A program made the translations under genes and the position numbers. Below are positions 7,769-15,282 of a stretch of 64,000 bases of DNA, piece after piece. The notes under the pieces were generated by a model, which did no database searches, was not told where the DNA came from, and saw only the letters and a program-made list of their open reading frames with translations. Each line of letters opens with the position of its first letter. Position 1 is the stretch's first letter. This stretch comes from Gemmatimonadota bacterium (GTDB lineage Bacteria; Gemmatimonadota; Gemmatimonadetes; Longimicrobiales; Gaopeijiaceae), in NCBI GenBank assembly GCA_022822325.1, contig JAJEBW010000037.1:1-64000 (forward strand). The letters are read 5' to 3'.

Positions 7769-9606
7769 GAGGCGGAAGCTTCCAGTCCTTTGAACAGCTT
7801 CAACGCACCGTGCAGAAGAAGCGGCTGCGGGAGGTGGACGAGGAGGTCCTTCAACCCGGGACCACCCTGCGGGTGCGCGCCGAGATCGAGGCCGTCGGCG
7901 ACGACCGCGTCCTCCACGAGTGTCGCTCGATCGTGCTGAGCTGGTTCGCCGACGAGCTGGAAATCTCCTTCCCTCGCAAGGGCTGGCGCCACCGCGCCTT
8001 CGCCCGCGCCTCCGACGACGCGAATGTGCGCGCCGCCCACCTGAGCGAGGCGGACCGGGATATCTGGGTTCTGCAGGTCGAACGCACGCCCGGACCCCAA
8101 AAGCGGATCGTGACCGAGGTGGCCGTGGGACGCGAGGGCGCCGCGGCTCCCTTCGTCGCCATCTCCGTCGACGACCGTTCGGCGGCCCCGGTCGAGCTGG
8201 CCGATCACTATCCCGGGGGAGTGCTGGCCACGCTCAGCGAAGCGACCGAGATGCGCCTTGGAACCCGGCCCCTCACCGCGCACCCGATTGTGGTGGATTC
8301 GGTGTCGCTGATGCACGTCTTCCTCCGCATGTTGGTCGATCCGCAGCGGGACCGCCGCACATTTCCCCTTGTGGTGGCGTCGGTGGCAACCGATGGGGAA
8401 CCCCCGCCGGGCGAGCTCCGACGCTGGCGCGCACTGGCCCGGATGCACACCGGAGTGGCCGAAACCTGGGTGTTGCCGCAGTCGCGCACCTACGATCTGA
8501 GCGACACCGTCGGCAAGTCCCACTCGGTCTTCCTGGGAGCCTGGCGCTTCTACAAGGCCGGCTTCTCGGGCGCCTCCGAACGCTCCGAACATCCCCTGGT
8601 TCTGGCCAAGCGCATGATTCGCGACGAAGAGGCCGACGCCGTGGCCAGGCGATTCCTCCAGCTTGCCGTGCGGGAACGGCTGCGGATGCCCATCGACATA
8701 TCCGGCTGGCCCGAATACGATGCCGTCGCGTCGCGAGAGGCGCGGGCGGTGCGCGGTCCCGCCCGGTTCGTGAGCATCCTGCGCAACGCCTTCTCATGGG
8801 GCGGGAGCTCCCGTCAGCGGGAGGGATACCGGCCGGTCGCGCAGGGTCCGTCCGGGCCGGCGAAGGATGCGGCGCCGGTGGCGGTGAGCGAGCCGGCGGT
8901 GGCGATCGCGACCGAACCCGAGACCGCCTGGAAACCCCGCGGCGAGGGCGAAGCGCGGCTCCGGACGCAGTTGAGAGAGGCCGAGCGGAAGCTCCGGGAG
9001 CTCGAACGCAGGGCGCAGAGCGGACGCAACCAGTACGAAGACGCGCGCCAGCGGGCCGAACGGGCCGAGCGCGAGCGGTTGCAGGCGGAGGAGGAACGGG
9101 ACCGCTTCCAGCGCCGGGTTGCCAGACTCGAGGGAATGGTCCGGTCGATGGGCAAGGACGAGATCGCCGACGCCCGCATTCCCTTTCCCATCCGCTGGAG
9201 CGAATTCGTGGTCTGGTGCGACGAGAACCTCGAGGGGAAGGTGGAGCTGACCGGTTCCGCTCGCCGCGAGATCGACGCCGCCGCCTACGAGAATGTGGGC
9301 CTCGTGGCCATGTGCCTCCTCTGGCTTGCCGGGGAGTACCGGAACGGGCGCATCAGCGGCAACAATCCCAACCTCATGGGACGCATCGACTCGATCGGCG
9401 AGGGAGTCTTCAACCGGCCCTGCGGGGGCGACAGCTTCGACTGCGTCTGGAATGGACGTTCCTGGCGCGCCGACTGGCACATCAAGTCCGGCGCGAATAC
9501 CCGCGATCCCCGCCGCTGCCTGCGCATCTACTACTTCTGGGACCCCGAGTCGCAAAGGGTCGTGATCGCCTCGATGCCGGCCCACCGGAGGACGGCCTTC
9601 ACCTGA
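7765..9606 (+). CDS. Uncharacterised three-part protein with central coiled coil
   Basis: A 613-residue protein I cannot assign to a named family. Residues 1-385 form a mixed alpha/beta region containing HPIVVDSVSLMHVFLRMLVD and a passage rich in VVASVATD strands. Residues about 392-462 are a long charged coiled coil (RLRTQLREAERKLRELE and following). Residues about 470-613 form a compact domain with WSEFVVWCDENL, GLVAMCLLWLA and a C-terminal beta-rich stretch, RIYYFWDPESQRVVIASMP. Similar unnamed proteins with a terminal domain of this kind occur in actinobacteria, by my recollection. The ATG overlaps the stop of the BtuF-like gene (ATGA). No signal peptide or TM helix is seen, so it should be cytosolic. 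Confidence 0.8.
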   Translation: MRGGSFQSFEQLQRTVQKKRLREVDEEVLQPGTTLRVRAEIEAVGDDRVLHECRSIVLSWFADELEISFPRKGWRHRAFARASDDANVRAAHLSEADRDIWVLQVERTPGPQKRIVTEVAVGREGAAAPFVAISVDDRSAAPVELADHYPGGVLATLSEATEMRLGTRPLTAHPIVVDSVSLMHVFLRMLVDPQRDRRTFPLVVASVATDGEPPPGELRRWRALARMHTGVAETWVLPQSRTYDLSDTVGKSHSVFLGAWRFYKAGFSGASERSEHPLVLAKRMIRDEEADAVARRFLQLAVRERLRMPIDISGWPEYDAVASREARAVRGPARFVSILRNAFSWGGSSRQREGYRPVAQGPSGPAKDAAPVAVSEPAVAIATEPETAWKPRGEGEARLRTQLREAERKLRELERRAQSGRNQYEDARQRAERAERERLQAEEERDRFQRRVARLEGMVRSMGKDEIADARIPFPIRWSEFVVWCDENLEGKVELTGSARREIDAAAYENVGLVAMCLLWLAGEYRNGRISGNNPNLMGRIDSIGEGVFNRPCGGDSFDCVWNGRSWRADWHIKSGANTRDPRRCLRIYYFWDPESQRVVIASMPAHRRTAFT

Positions 9607-9705
9607 TCCCCCCCAACCCGGCCCGCCGCCCATTCCCGGCTCCGTTTTCGCAGGTTTCCCCCCTCCCTTGCCGCCCAACCCCTTCCCGCCACCCCGGATT
9701 CAACC

Positions 9706-10746
9706 TTGCAATACTCCCGTCTTGGCAACAGCGGAATGATCGTCTCGCGGATCGCGCTCGGCTGCATGAGCTTCGGCAGCCGCGGGTGGCGACCCTGGAT
9801 CCTCGAAGAAGAGGAATCCCGGCCCTTCTTTCGCCGCGCCGTCGAGCTCGGCGTCAACTTCTTCGATACCGCCGACGTCTATTCGCTGGGGGCGAGCGAG
9901 GAGATCACCGGGCGGGCGGTGAGGGAATACGCCGTCCGCGACGAGGCGGTGATCGCCACCAAGGTGAGATTGCGGATGGGCGACGGACCCAATCGCGCCG
10001 GACTCTCGGCCAAGCACATCGTGCAATCGTGCGAGGCTTCGCTGCGGCGGCTGGGCGTGGAGCGAATCGACCTCTACCAGATGCACCGCGCCGACCCCGG
10101 CACCCCCGTCGAGGAGACGCTGGCCGCGCTGCACAGACTTGTCCAGGATGGCAAGGTGCTCTATCTGGGCGCGAGCTCGATGTACGCCTGGGAGTTGATG
10201 AAGATGCTCTCGGTCTCGGAACGGGAGGGCTGGGCGCGCTTCGTCTCGATGCAGAATCACTACAACCTGATCTACCGCGAGGAGGAGCGGGAAATGATGC
10301 CGCTCTGCGTGGACCAGGGGATCGGGGTGATTCCATGGTCGCCGCTGGCGAGGGGGCTGCTCGCGGGAACGCGCCGACGCGGCGGCGATGGAAGGCCGAC
10401 GAGCGAGGGGGAAGGGGCGTCGCGCCGCAGCGAGCACGACGCGCAGCCGGCCGGTCACCTCTACGACCACGAATCCGACTGGGAGGTTGTCGAGGCAACG
10501 TTGCGGGTGGCGGAGCGGCGGGGGGTGGAGCCGGTGCAGGTGGCGCTGGCCTGGCTGCTATCGCGGCAGGCGGTGGTGGCGCCGGTGGTGGGCTTCACCC
10601 GCGTGGAACAGATGGACGCCGCGGCCCGGGCGGTGGAGCTGGAGCTGACCGCCGAAGAGTGCGCCGAACTCGAATCCCCCTATCGTCCGCACGCGGTGCG
10701 CGGTTGGCTTGGCGGCTCGATTCGTCTGCCCGGAATCCGGTCGTGA
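9706..10746 (+). CDS. Aldo/keto reductase
   Basis: An NAD(P)H-dependent oxidoreductase of the aldo/keto reductase superfamily, 346 residues, reducing a carbonyl substrate in the cytosol. The catalytic tetrad is visible: Asp54 and Tyr59 in FFDTADVYS, Lys86 in IATKV and His127 in LYQMH. The C-terminal cofactor-binding region (VVGFTRVEQMDAAARAVE) is typical of YajO/PdxI-like members. The start is TTG at 9706. A Gly/Arg-rich loop (about 224-250) replaces the usual segment after LARGLLAG. Its stop overlaps the GTG start of the threonine ammonia-lyase gene, so both are likely co-translated. The substrate is unknown. Confidence 0.9.
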   Translation: MQYSRLGNSGMIVSRIALGCMSFGSRGWRPWILEEEESRPFFRRAVELGVNFFDTADVYSLGASEEITGRAVREYAVRDEAVIATKVRLRMGDGPNRAGLSAKHIVQSCEASLRRLGVERIDLYQMHRADPGTPVEETLAALHRLVQDGKVLYLGASSMYAWELMKMLSVSEREGWARFVSMQNHYNLIYREEEREMMPLCVDQGIGVIPWSPLARGLLAGTRRRGGDGRPTSEGEGASRRSEHDAQPAGHLYDHESDWEVVEATLRVAERRGVEPVQVALAWLLSRQAVVAPVVGFTRVEQMDAAARAVELELTAEECAELESPYRPHAVRGWLGGSIRLPGIRS

Positions 10747-11711
10747 CGGCCCTGACGCTGACGCGCGCCGACTTCGAGGCCGCGCGCCGCCATGTCGAGC
10801 CCCACATTCATCCGACTCCCATATTGACCAGCCGTTCGCTGAGCGAGGTCTGCGGGCTGGATGTGCGGCTCAAGGCGGAACTCTTCCAGCGCGGCGGCTC
10901 CTACAAGGTGCGGGGACCCCTGAACAAGATCGCCCGGCTAAGCGACGAGGAGCGCACGCGGGGCGTCGTCTGTTCCTCGGCGGGAAACCACGCGCAGGGG
11001 GTTGCGATCGCCGCGCGACACCATGGCGTCAAGGCGGTCGTCTGCATGGCCGAAAACGCCACCCGCTCGAAGATCGCCGCCACCCGGGGCTATGGCGCGA
11101 GGGTGGTCCTGCATGGCCGCATCTGGGACGAAGCCAACGAGAAGGCGCTCGAGCTCGTGGAGAGCGAAGGCTACACCTACATTCACCCCTTCGACGACCC
11201 CGAGCTGATTGCGGGGCAGGGGACGATGGGGCTGGAGATCGTGGAGCAGTTTCCCGAGGTGGAGCTGGTGGTGGTCCCGATCGGCGGCGGCGGGCTGATC
11301 TCCGGCGTGTCAATGGCGGTGAAGGCGGTGAAGCCGTCGGTCCGCGTGATCGGTGTGGAGTCGTCCGGGGCGCCGGCGATGAAGCGCAGCGTGGCGCGGG
11401 GATCGCGCGTGACCCTCGACCGCGTCGACTGCGTGATCGACGGACTGGTCGTGAAGCGGGTCGGCGAACACACCCGTTCGGTGGTCTCGCGCTTCGTGGA
11501 CGAGATCGTGACCCTTCCCGACGAGCAGATCTTCGACGCCGTTCTCTGGCTGATGGCCCGCGCCAAGGTGGTGGCCGAGGGCGCGGCCGCGTCGCCGGTC
11601 GGAGCGCTCCTTCAGGGACTGGTCGACGCTCCGGCGGGAACGAAGACCGTCTGCGTGCTCAGCGGCGGCAATCTCGACGTCGAGAGGCTGCGGGGGCAGA
11701 GTTGGAATTGA
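10743..11711 (+). CDS. Threonine ammonia-lyase / serine racemase-type PLP enzyme
   Basis: A fold-type II PLP enzyme of 322 residues, close to catabolic threonine dehydratase or serine racemase. Such enzymes deaminate threonine or serine to the 2-oxoacid, or racemise serine. Lys55 in GGSYKVRGP forms the internal aldimine, SSAGNHAQG (79-86) binds the substrate carboxylate, and the glycine loop PIGGGGLISG binds the PLP phosphate. There is no C-terminal ACT domain, so feedback inhibition by isoleucine is not expected and a biosynthetic IlvA role is less likely. The GTG start overlaps the upstream stop. The choice between dehydratase and racemase cannot be made from sequence alone. Confidence 0.88.
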   Translation: MTALTLTRADFEAARRHVEPHIHPTPILTSRSLSEVCGLDVRLKAELFQRGGSYKVRGPLNKIARLSDEERTRGVVCSSAGNHAQGVAIAARHHGVKAVVCMAENATRSKIAATRGYGARVVLHGRIWDEANEKALELVESEGYTYIHPFDDPELIAGQGTMGLEIVEQFPEVELVVVPIGGGGLISGVSMAVKAVKPSVRVIGVESSGAPAMKRSVARGSRVTLDRVDCVIDGLVVKRVGEHTRSVVSRFVDEIVTLPDEQIFDAVLWLMARAKVVAEGAAASPVGALLQGLVDAPAGTKTVCVLSGGNLDVERLRGQSWN

Positions 11712-11748
11712 CCGGAAAATCGAGACACGTTGCAATCGAGACGAGCCC

Positions 11749-13257
11749 ATGGATCGCTCTTCCTCCGCCTACATCGTGCGGGTCGCAGCCGAGGTGGCGA
11801 GCAAGTCGAACCGAACCCGGCGGCGCTTCCACCGGCAACTTGTCCACAACCTCGACGACGCCCTCCGTTCCCGGGGGATCCGGGCGCAGGTGCGCGACCG
11901 CTGGAGCCGCATCTTCGTCCGATTGAGCGATCCCGCCTCCCCGGTCCAGCCCGTGGGCGCGCCGGCATCCGCGGAGCCGGGCCCATCCGGCCATTCCCTC
12001 GACCCGGCCCGGCGTGTATTCGGCGTCAGCTCCTTCTCGCGCGTCGACGCCGTGGTTCCCGCCGATCTGGACGAAATCGTCCGCGTCGGCCACGAGCTCT
12101 ACCGCAAACGGGTCGCCGGCCGCCGCTTCGCCGTCGCCCCCCGCCGCACCGGCCGTCATCCCTTCTCTTCGCGCGACATCGGGGTCCGGCTCGGCGCCGC
12201 CCTCAATCCATACGGCGCCGTCGATCTCACCACCCCCGAGGTCACCGTACACGTCGAGGTCCGCGACCAGCGCACCTACCTCTATTGCGGCCGCACCGAG
12301 GGCCCCGGCGGTCTTCCGGTCGGTGTGCAGAGCCGCGCCGTCTGCCTCATCTCCGGCGGCTACGACTCCGCGGTCGCGGCCTGGCTCCTCCTCAAGCGGG
12401 GCGTGGCGCTCGACTATGTCTTCTGCAATCTGGCCGGTCCCGCCTTCGAGCGCTCGGTCCTGCGCGTCGCCCGGGTGATCGCCGACCGCTGGAGCTACGG
12501 TCACCGCCCGCGCATCCACATCCTCGACTTCGCCGAACCGGTGCGCGCCCTCCGGAACCGCGTCACCCCGCGCTACTGGCAGGTCGTCCTCAAACGGCTC
12601 ATGTACAGAGGCGCCGAGGCGGTGGCTCGCGAGACCGGATCGCAGGCGCTCGTCACCGGGGAATCGCTGGGCCAGGTGTCGTCGCAGACGCTGCCCAATC
12701 TGCGCGCGATCGAGGCCGCGGCGACCCTTCCCGTCCTGCGTCCGCTCGTGGGCTTCGACAAGGAAGAGATCATACGGATCGCCCGGGGAATCGGGACGGC
12801 GGCGCTCTCGGCCCGCGTGCGCGAGTACTGCGCGATCCTGGCGGGGAAGCCGGTCACGGCGGCGAAGGCGGAGGCGGTGGACCGCGAGGAGGCCCCGCTC
12901 GATCCCGGCCTGATCGAGGACGCCGTTGCCGCGCGCAAGGTGCTGGATCTGCGAGGGCTGACCGCAGCCGAGCTCCGCGACGACTATCTGTGGGTGGATT
13001 CGCCGCCCGCGGATGCCCACCCGATCGACTGCCGTCCCCCGCAGCAGGATGACGGGTGGCGCTTTCCGGGCGCCCTGCGCGTGTTGCCGGACGACTTCTC
13101 CGATTTGGCGCCAACGCTGAAGAAGGATGCGCGATACCTCCTCTTCTGCGACAACGGCGTCCAGTCGGGGCAGTTCGCCGACATTCTCCAGACCGCCGGT
13201 TTCGAGGCCTACGCGCTCAGGGATGGAACGAAGGCGATGCGGAGACGCGCGCGGTAG
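11749..13257 (+). CDS. thiI: tRNA 4-thiouridine synthase ThiI with rhodanese domain
   Basis: A 502-residue ThiI-type enzyme that transfers sulfur to U8 of tRNA, and in some bacteria to the thiamine thiazole pathway. An N-terminal ferredoxin-like and THUMP region (about 1-190) precedes the PP-loop ATPase core, whose SGGYDS motif is at 202-207. The linker carries CAILAGKPVTAAK. The C-terminus is a rhodanese-like domain with Cys467 in LLFCDNGVQSG as the candidate persulfide residue, as in E. coli ThiI; many shorter ThiI proteins lack this domain. The ATG at 11749 lies 37 bp after the threonine ammonia-lyase stop. The function is cytosolic RNA modification. Confidence 0.92.
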   Translation: MDRSSSAYIVRVAAEVASKSNRTRRRFHRQLVHNLDDALRSRGIRAQVRDRWSRIFVRLSDPASPVQPVGAPASAEPGPSGHSLDPARRVFGVSSFSRVDAVVPADLDEIVRVGHELYRKRVAGRRFAVAPRRTGRHPFSSRDIGVRLGAALNPYGAVDLTTPEVTVHVEVRDQRTYLYCGRTEGPGGLPVGVQSRAVCLISGGYDSAVAAWLLLKRGVALDYVFCNLAGPAFERSVLRVARVIADRWSYGHRPRIHILDFAEPVRALRNRVTPRYWQVVLKRLMYRGAEAVARETGSQALVTGESLGQVSSQTLPNLRAIEAAATLPVLRPLVGFDKEEIIRIARGIGTAALSARVREYCAILAGKPVTAAKAEAVDREEAPLDPGLIEDAVAARKVLDLRGLTAAELRDDYLWVDSPPADAHPIDCRPPQQDDGWRFPGALRVLPDDFSDLAPTLKKDARYLLFCDNGVQSGQFADILQTAGFEAYALRDGTKAMRRRAR

Positions 13258-13401
13258 TTCGGGCGGGCCGCACCGGTCGATCACGCCCCCGAACGACTCG
13301 CGCTCGATCCCCGGCCCCCGGCCGTTTCGGGGTTCCCGCCGCTGGCGCGCGCACCGGCCCTCATGGTAGGATTTGGCTGCCCCCAACCCACGGAGAGACC
13401 C

Positions 13402-14061
13402 ATGACGCTGCGCATCAACGACATTGCCCCCGACTTCGAGGCCGACACCACCGAGGGCCGCATCCGCTTCCACGACTGGATCGGCGACGGTTGGGCCATC
13501 CTCTTCTCGCACCCGAAGGACTTCACACCGGTCTGCACCACCGAGCTCGGCACCGTGGCCGGACTCCGCCCCGAGTTCGAGCGACGCAACTGCAAGGTGC
13601 TGGGAATCAGCGTGGACGGGGTCGGCGACCACCACGCCTGGTCGAGGGACATCGAGCGTTCGCAGGGTCACGCCCTCAACTATCCCCTGGTGGGCGATCC
13701 CGAACTGAAGGTCGTCAAGGCCTACGACATGCTCCCCGCCGACGCCGGAGACACCGCCCGGGGACGCACCCCGATGGACAACGCCACCGCGCGCTCCGTC
13801 TTCGTGATCGGTCCCGACAAGCGCATCAGGGCCACCCTGACCTACCCGATGAGCACGGGCCGCAACTTCGCCGAGATCCTGCGCCTTCTCGACTCGATCC
13901 AGCTTACCGCAAAGGAACAGGTGGCCACGCCGGCGAACTGGGAAGATGGCGACGATGTGATCATCCTCCCCGCGGTGTCGAACGAGGCCGCCCGCGCCAA
14001 ATACCCCGACGGCTGGAAAGAGCCGCTGCCGTATATCCGGATTGTGCCGCAGCCGGAGTAG
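13402..14061 (+). CDS. 1-Cys peroxiredoxin (Prx6 type)
   Basis: A 219-residue peroxide-reducing enzyme of the Prx6 subfamily. The peroxidatic Cys45 lies in DFTPVCTTE. The C-terminal half has the Prx6-type extension (TYPMSTGRNFAEILRLLDSIQ, then the region ending KEPLPYIRIVPQP). There is no resolving Cys at the usual 2-Cys position; the only other Cys is in RNCKV, which is not a resolving site. I chose ATG 13402 because GGAGAG lies just upstream and the protein then begins with the family-typical LRINDIAPDFEA. It stands between thiI and the toxin operon, with a 223-bp gap after it. Confidence 0.93.
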   Translation: MTLRINDIAPDFEADTTEGRIRFHDWIGDGWAILFSHPKDFTPVCTTELGTVAGLRPEFERRNCKVLGISVDGVGDHHAWSRDIERSQGHALNYPLVGDPELKVVKAYDMLPADAGDTARGRTPMDNATARSVFVIGPDKRIRATLTYPMSTGRNFAEILRLLDSIQLTAKEQVATPANWEDGDDVIILPAVSNEAARAKYPDGWKEPLPYIRIVPQPE

Positions 14062-14196
14062 GGCGAGGTCTGGACGGCGTCTTCATTCGCCGCAGGGAGC
14101 GGGATGGGGAGAGGTGGGTCGGGTTAGGACACCTGGGGCCGATCGAAAGTGTCATCGGTTGGTATGCGCGAGACACCCGTGGGTTGCGGGAAACAG

Positions 14197-14258
14197 ATCA
14201 TATGAGTACACTTTTCCGAGTCCACCAAATCCGAAAGTGGGGAATCGTATCATATGAT
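14197..14258. promoter_or_regulatory. Two TCATATGA palindromes upstream of the toxin-antitoxin operon
   Basis: The eight-base palindrome TCATATGA occurs at 14198-14205 and again at 14250-14257. The second copy sits inside a perfect ten-base palindrome, ATCATATGAT (14249-14258). The copies are 52 bp apart and end 27 bp and 79 bp before the toxin ATG, in a locally AT-rich stretch. MqsA-type antitoxins repress their own operon by binding palindromes in the promoter, so these are good candidates for the operator. This role is inferred from position and symmetry. Confidence 0.5.
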
Positions 14259-14284
14259 CCTGCGGAATCGCGGATCCAGCGCGC

Positions 14285-14680
14285 ATGACGTGGGATCCGC
14301 CAGCGTCGAGAGACGACCAGGACGGTCGGCCGGAGAACTATCCCGAGGTGCGCCGGCAGTTGGCGGCGTTGATCCGGAACCGTCGGAGGAGCTCCGAGTG
14401 GACTCGGGACCGACCCACGAAAGTTCGCCCGTGGGAAGTCCCTCATCCGGCATCGGGTCAGCCGCTTCAGGAGAACGGAATGTGGCGACAGATCGAACGA
14501 CTGCTCGACGAGGGGGTTCCGTTGCGGAAGGTCTCGCTGAAAAAGCTTCCGGGCGAGAAGGGGTGGGAATGCATCACCCGCCTGGCAGCCCACGGACCAC
14601 GGGTCTACATCAAACTCCAGATGAGAGGGGGCTCACGAGTCCTCCTGCGCAGCTTCCACCTTTCCAGGGATGAACGATGA
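14285..14680 (+). CDS. MqsR-like toxin of a type II TA module
   Basis: A 131-residue basic protein placed directly before a YgiT-type zinc-finger/HTH gene, the mqsRA gene order in which the toxin comes first. The C-terminal segment around VYIKLQMRGGSRVLLRSFHLSR matches the pattern I associate with small toxins partnered by YgiT-type antitoxins, where a Lys/Arg-rich beta-sheet carries a terminal RSFH strand. MqsR itself is a ribosome-dependent mRNA interferase; catalytic identity is not proven here. The N-terminal 40 residues are low-complexity and charged. The ATG at 14285 gives a four-base ATGA overlap with the antitoxin gene, so expression is coupled. Confidence 0.65.
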   Translation: MTWDPPASRDDQDGRPENYPEVRRQLAALIRNRRRSSEWTRDRPTKVRPWEVPHPASGQPLQENGMWRQIERLLDEGVPLRKVSLKKLPGEKGWECITRLAAHGPRVYIKLQMRGGSRVLLRSFHLSRDER

Positions 14681-15282
14681 ACAGGATTGCTTCCCCACCG
14701 ACAGTGCTCCGCGAAATTCCCGGCCCGGATGTGTGTGACATGTGCGGAGCCCCCGGCCTCAGGACCGAGCTGATCCGCGACCCCTTCATTTACGGGTCCG
14801 GTTCCAACGCGGTGGAGATCGTGGCCGACGTGCCGGTCCACAGTTGTGTCCACTGCGAGATGTCCTTCACGGGCGAAGAGGCCGAGATCGCGAGACACAG
14901 GGCGATCTGCGAGCATCTGGGGTTGCTGACTTGCGACGAGATCCGGGCCATCCGGGACGATCACGGGCTGTCGCGCGCCGCCTTCGCCCGGCTGACGGGG
15001 TTCGGCGAGGCGAGCCTTGCTCGATGGGAGCGCCGGGAGGTGGTCCAGACCGCGTCCAGCGACCGGTACCTGAGGCTGCTGCGTCACCCGGAGGTCATGC
15101 GGAGATTGAAGCGGTTGGTGGGCGAGGAGTCAACGAGCCAAGACCAGGTCGCGCGAGCCGCCTTCGGAAGACCATCCAGACAGTCGATCGCGGAGAAAAC
15201 GAAAGCGTTACAGGCCCACCAAAGGGATCGTCTCCGCAATGAGGCGACGGGATTCAGCCCGACGCCTGGGCACGCGGCCTGA
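14677..15282 (+). CDS. MqsA-like antitoxin with YgiT zinc finger and HTH
   Basis: A 201-residue protein with the two-domain MqsA layout. The N-terminal zinc finger has two CxxC pairs (Cys20/Cys23 in CDMC and Cys57/Cys60 in CVHC). It is followed by an Xre-like HTH (about 86-120, EIRAIRDDHGLSRAAFARLTGF then SLARWERRE), the form seen in YgiT-type antitoxins. It should neutralise the upstream toxin and repress the operon. It is about 70 residues longer than E. coli MqsA because of a basic C-terminal tail (145-201). That tail may serve as a link to the ATPase encoded next, whose ATG overlaps the stop by one base (TGATG). Confidence 0.8.
   Translation: MNRIASPPTVLREIPGPDVCDMCGAPGLRTELIRDPFIYGSGSNAVEIVADVPVHSCVHCEMSFTGEEAEIARHRAICEHLGLLTCDEIRAIRDDHGLSRAAFARLTGFGEASLARWERREVVQTASSDRYLRLLRHPEVMRRLKRLVGEESTSQDQVARAAFGRPSRQSIAEKTKALQAHQRDRLRNEATGFSPTPGHAA

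Noticed and set aside
13257-13294. GTTCGGG / CCCGAAC stem after thiI as a terminator
   Set aside because: Only seven pairs with a 24-base loop and no T-run; too weak to call.
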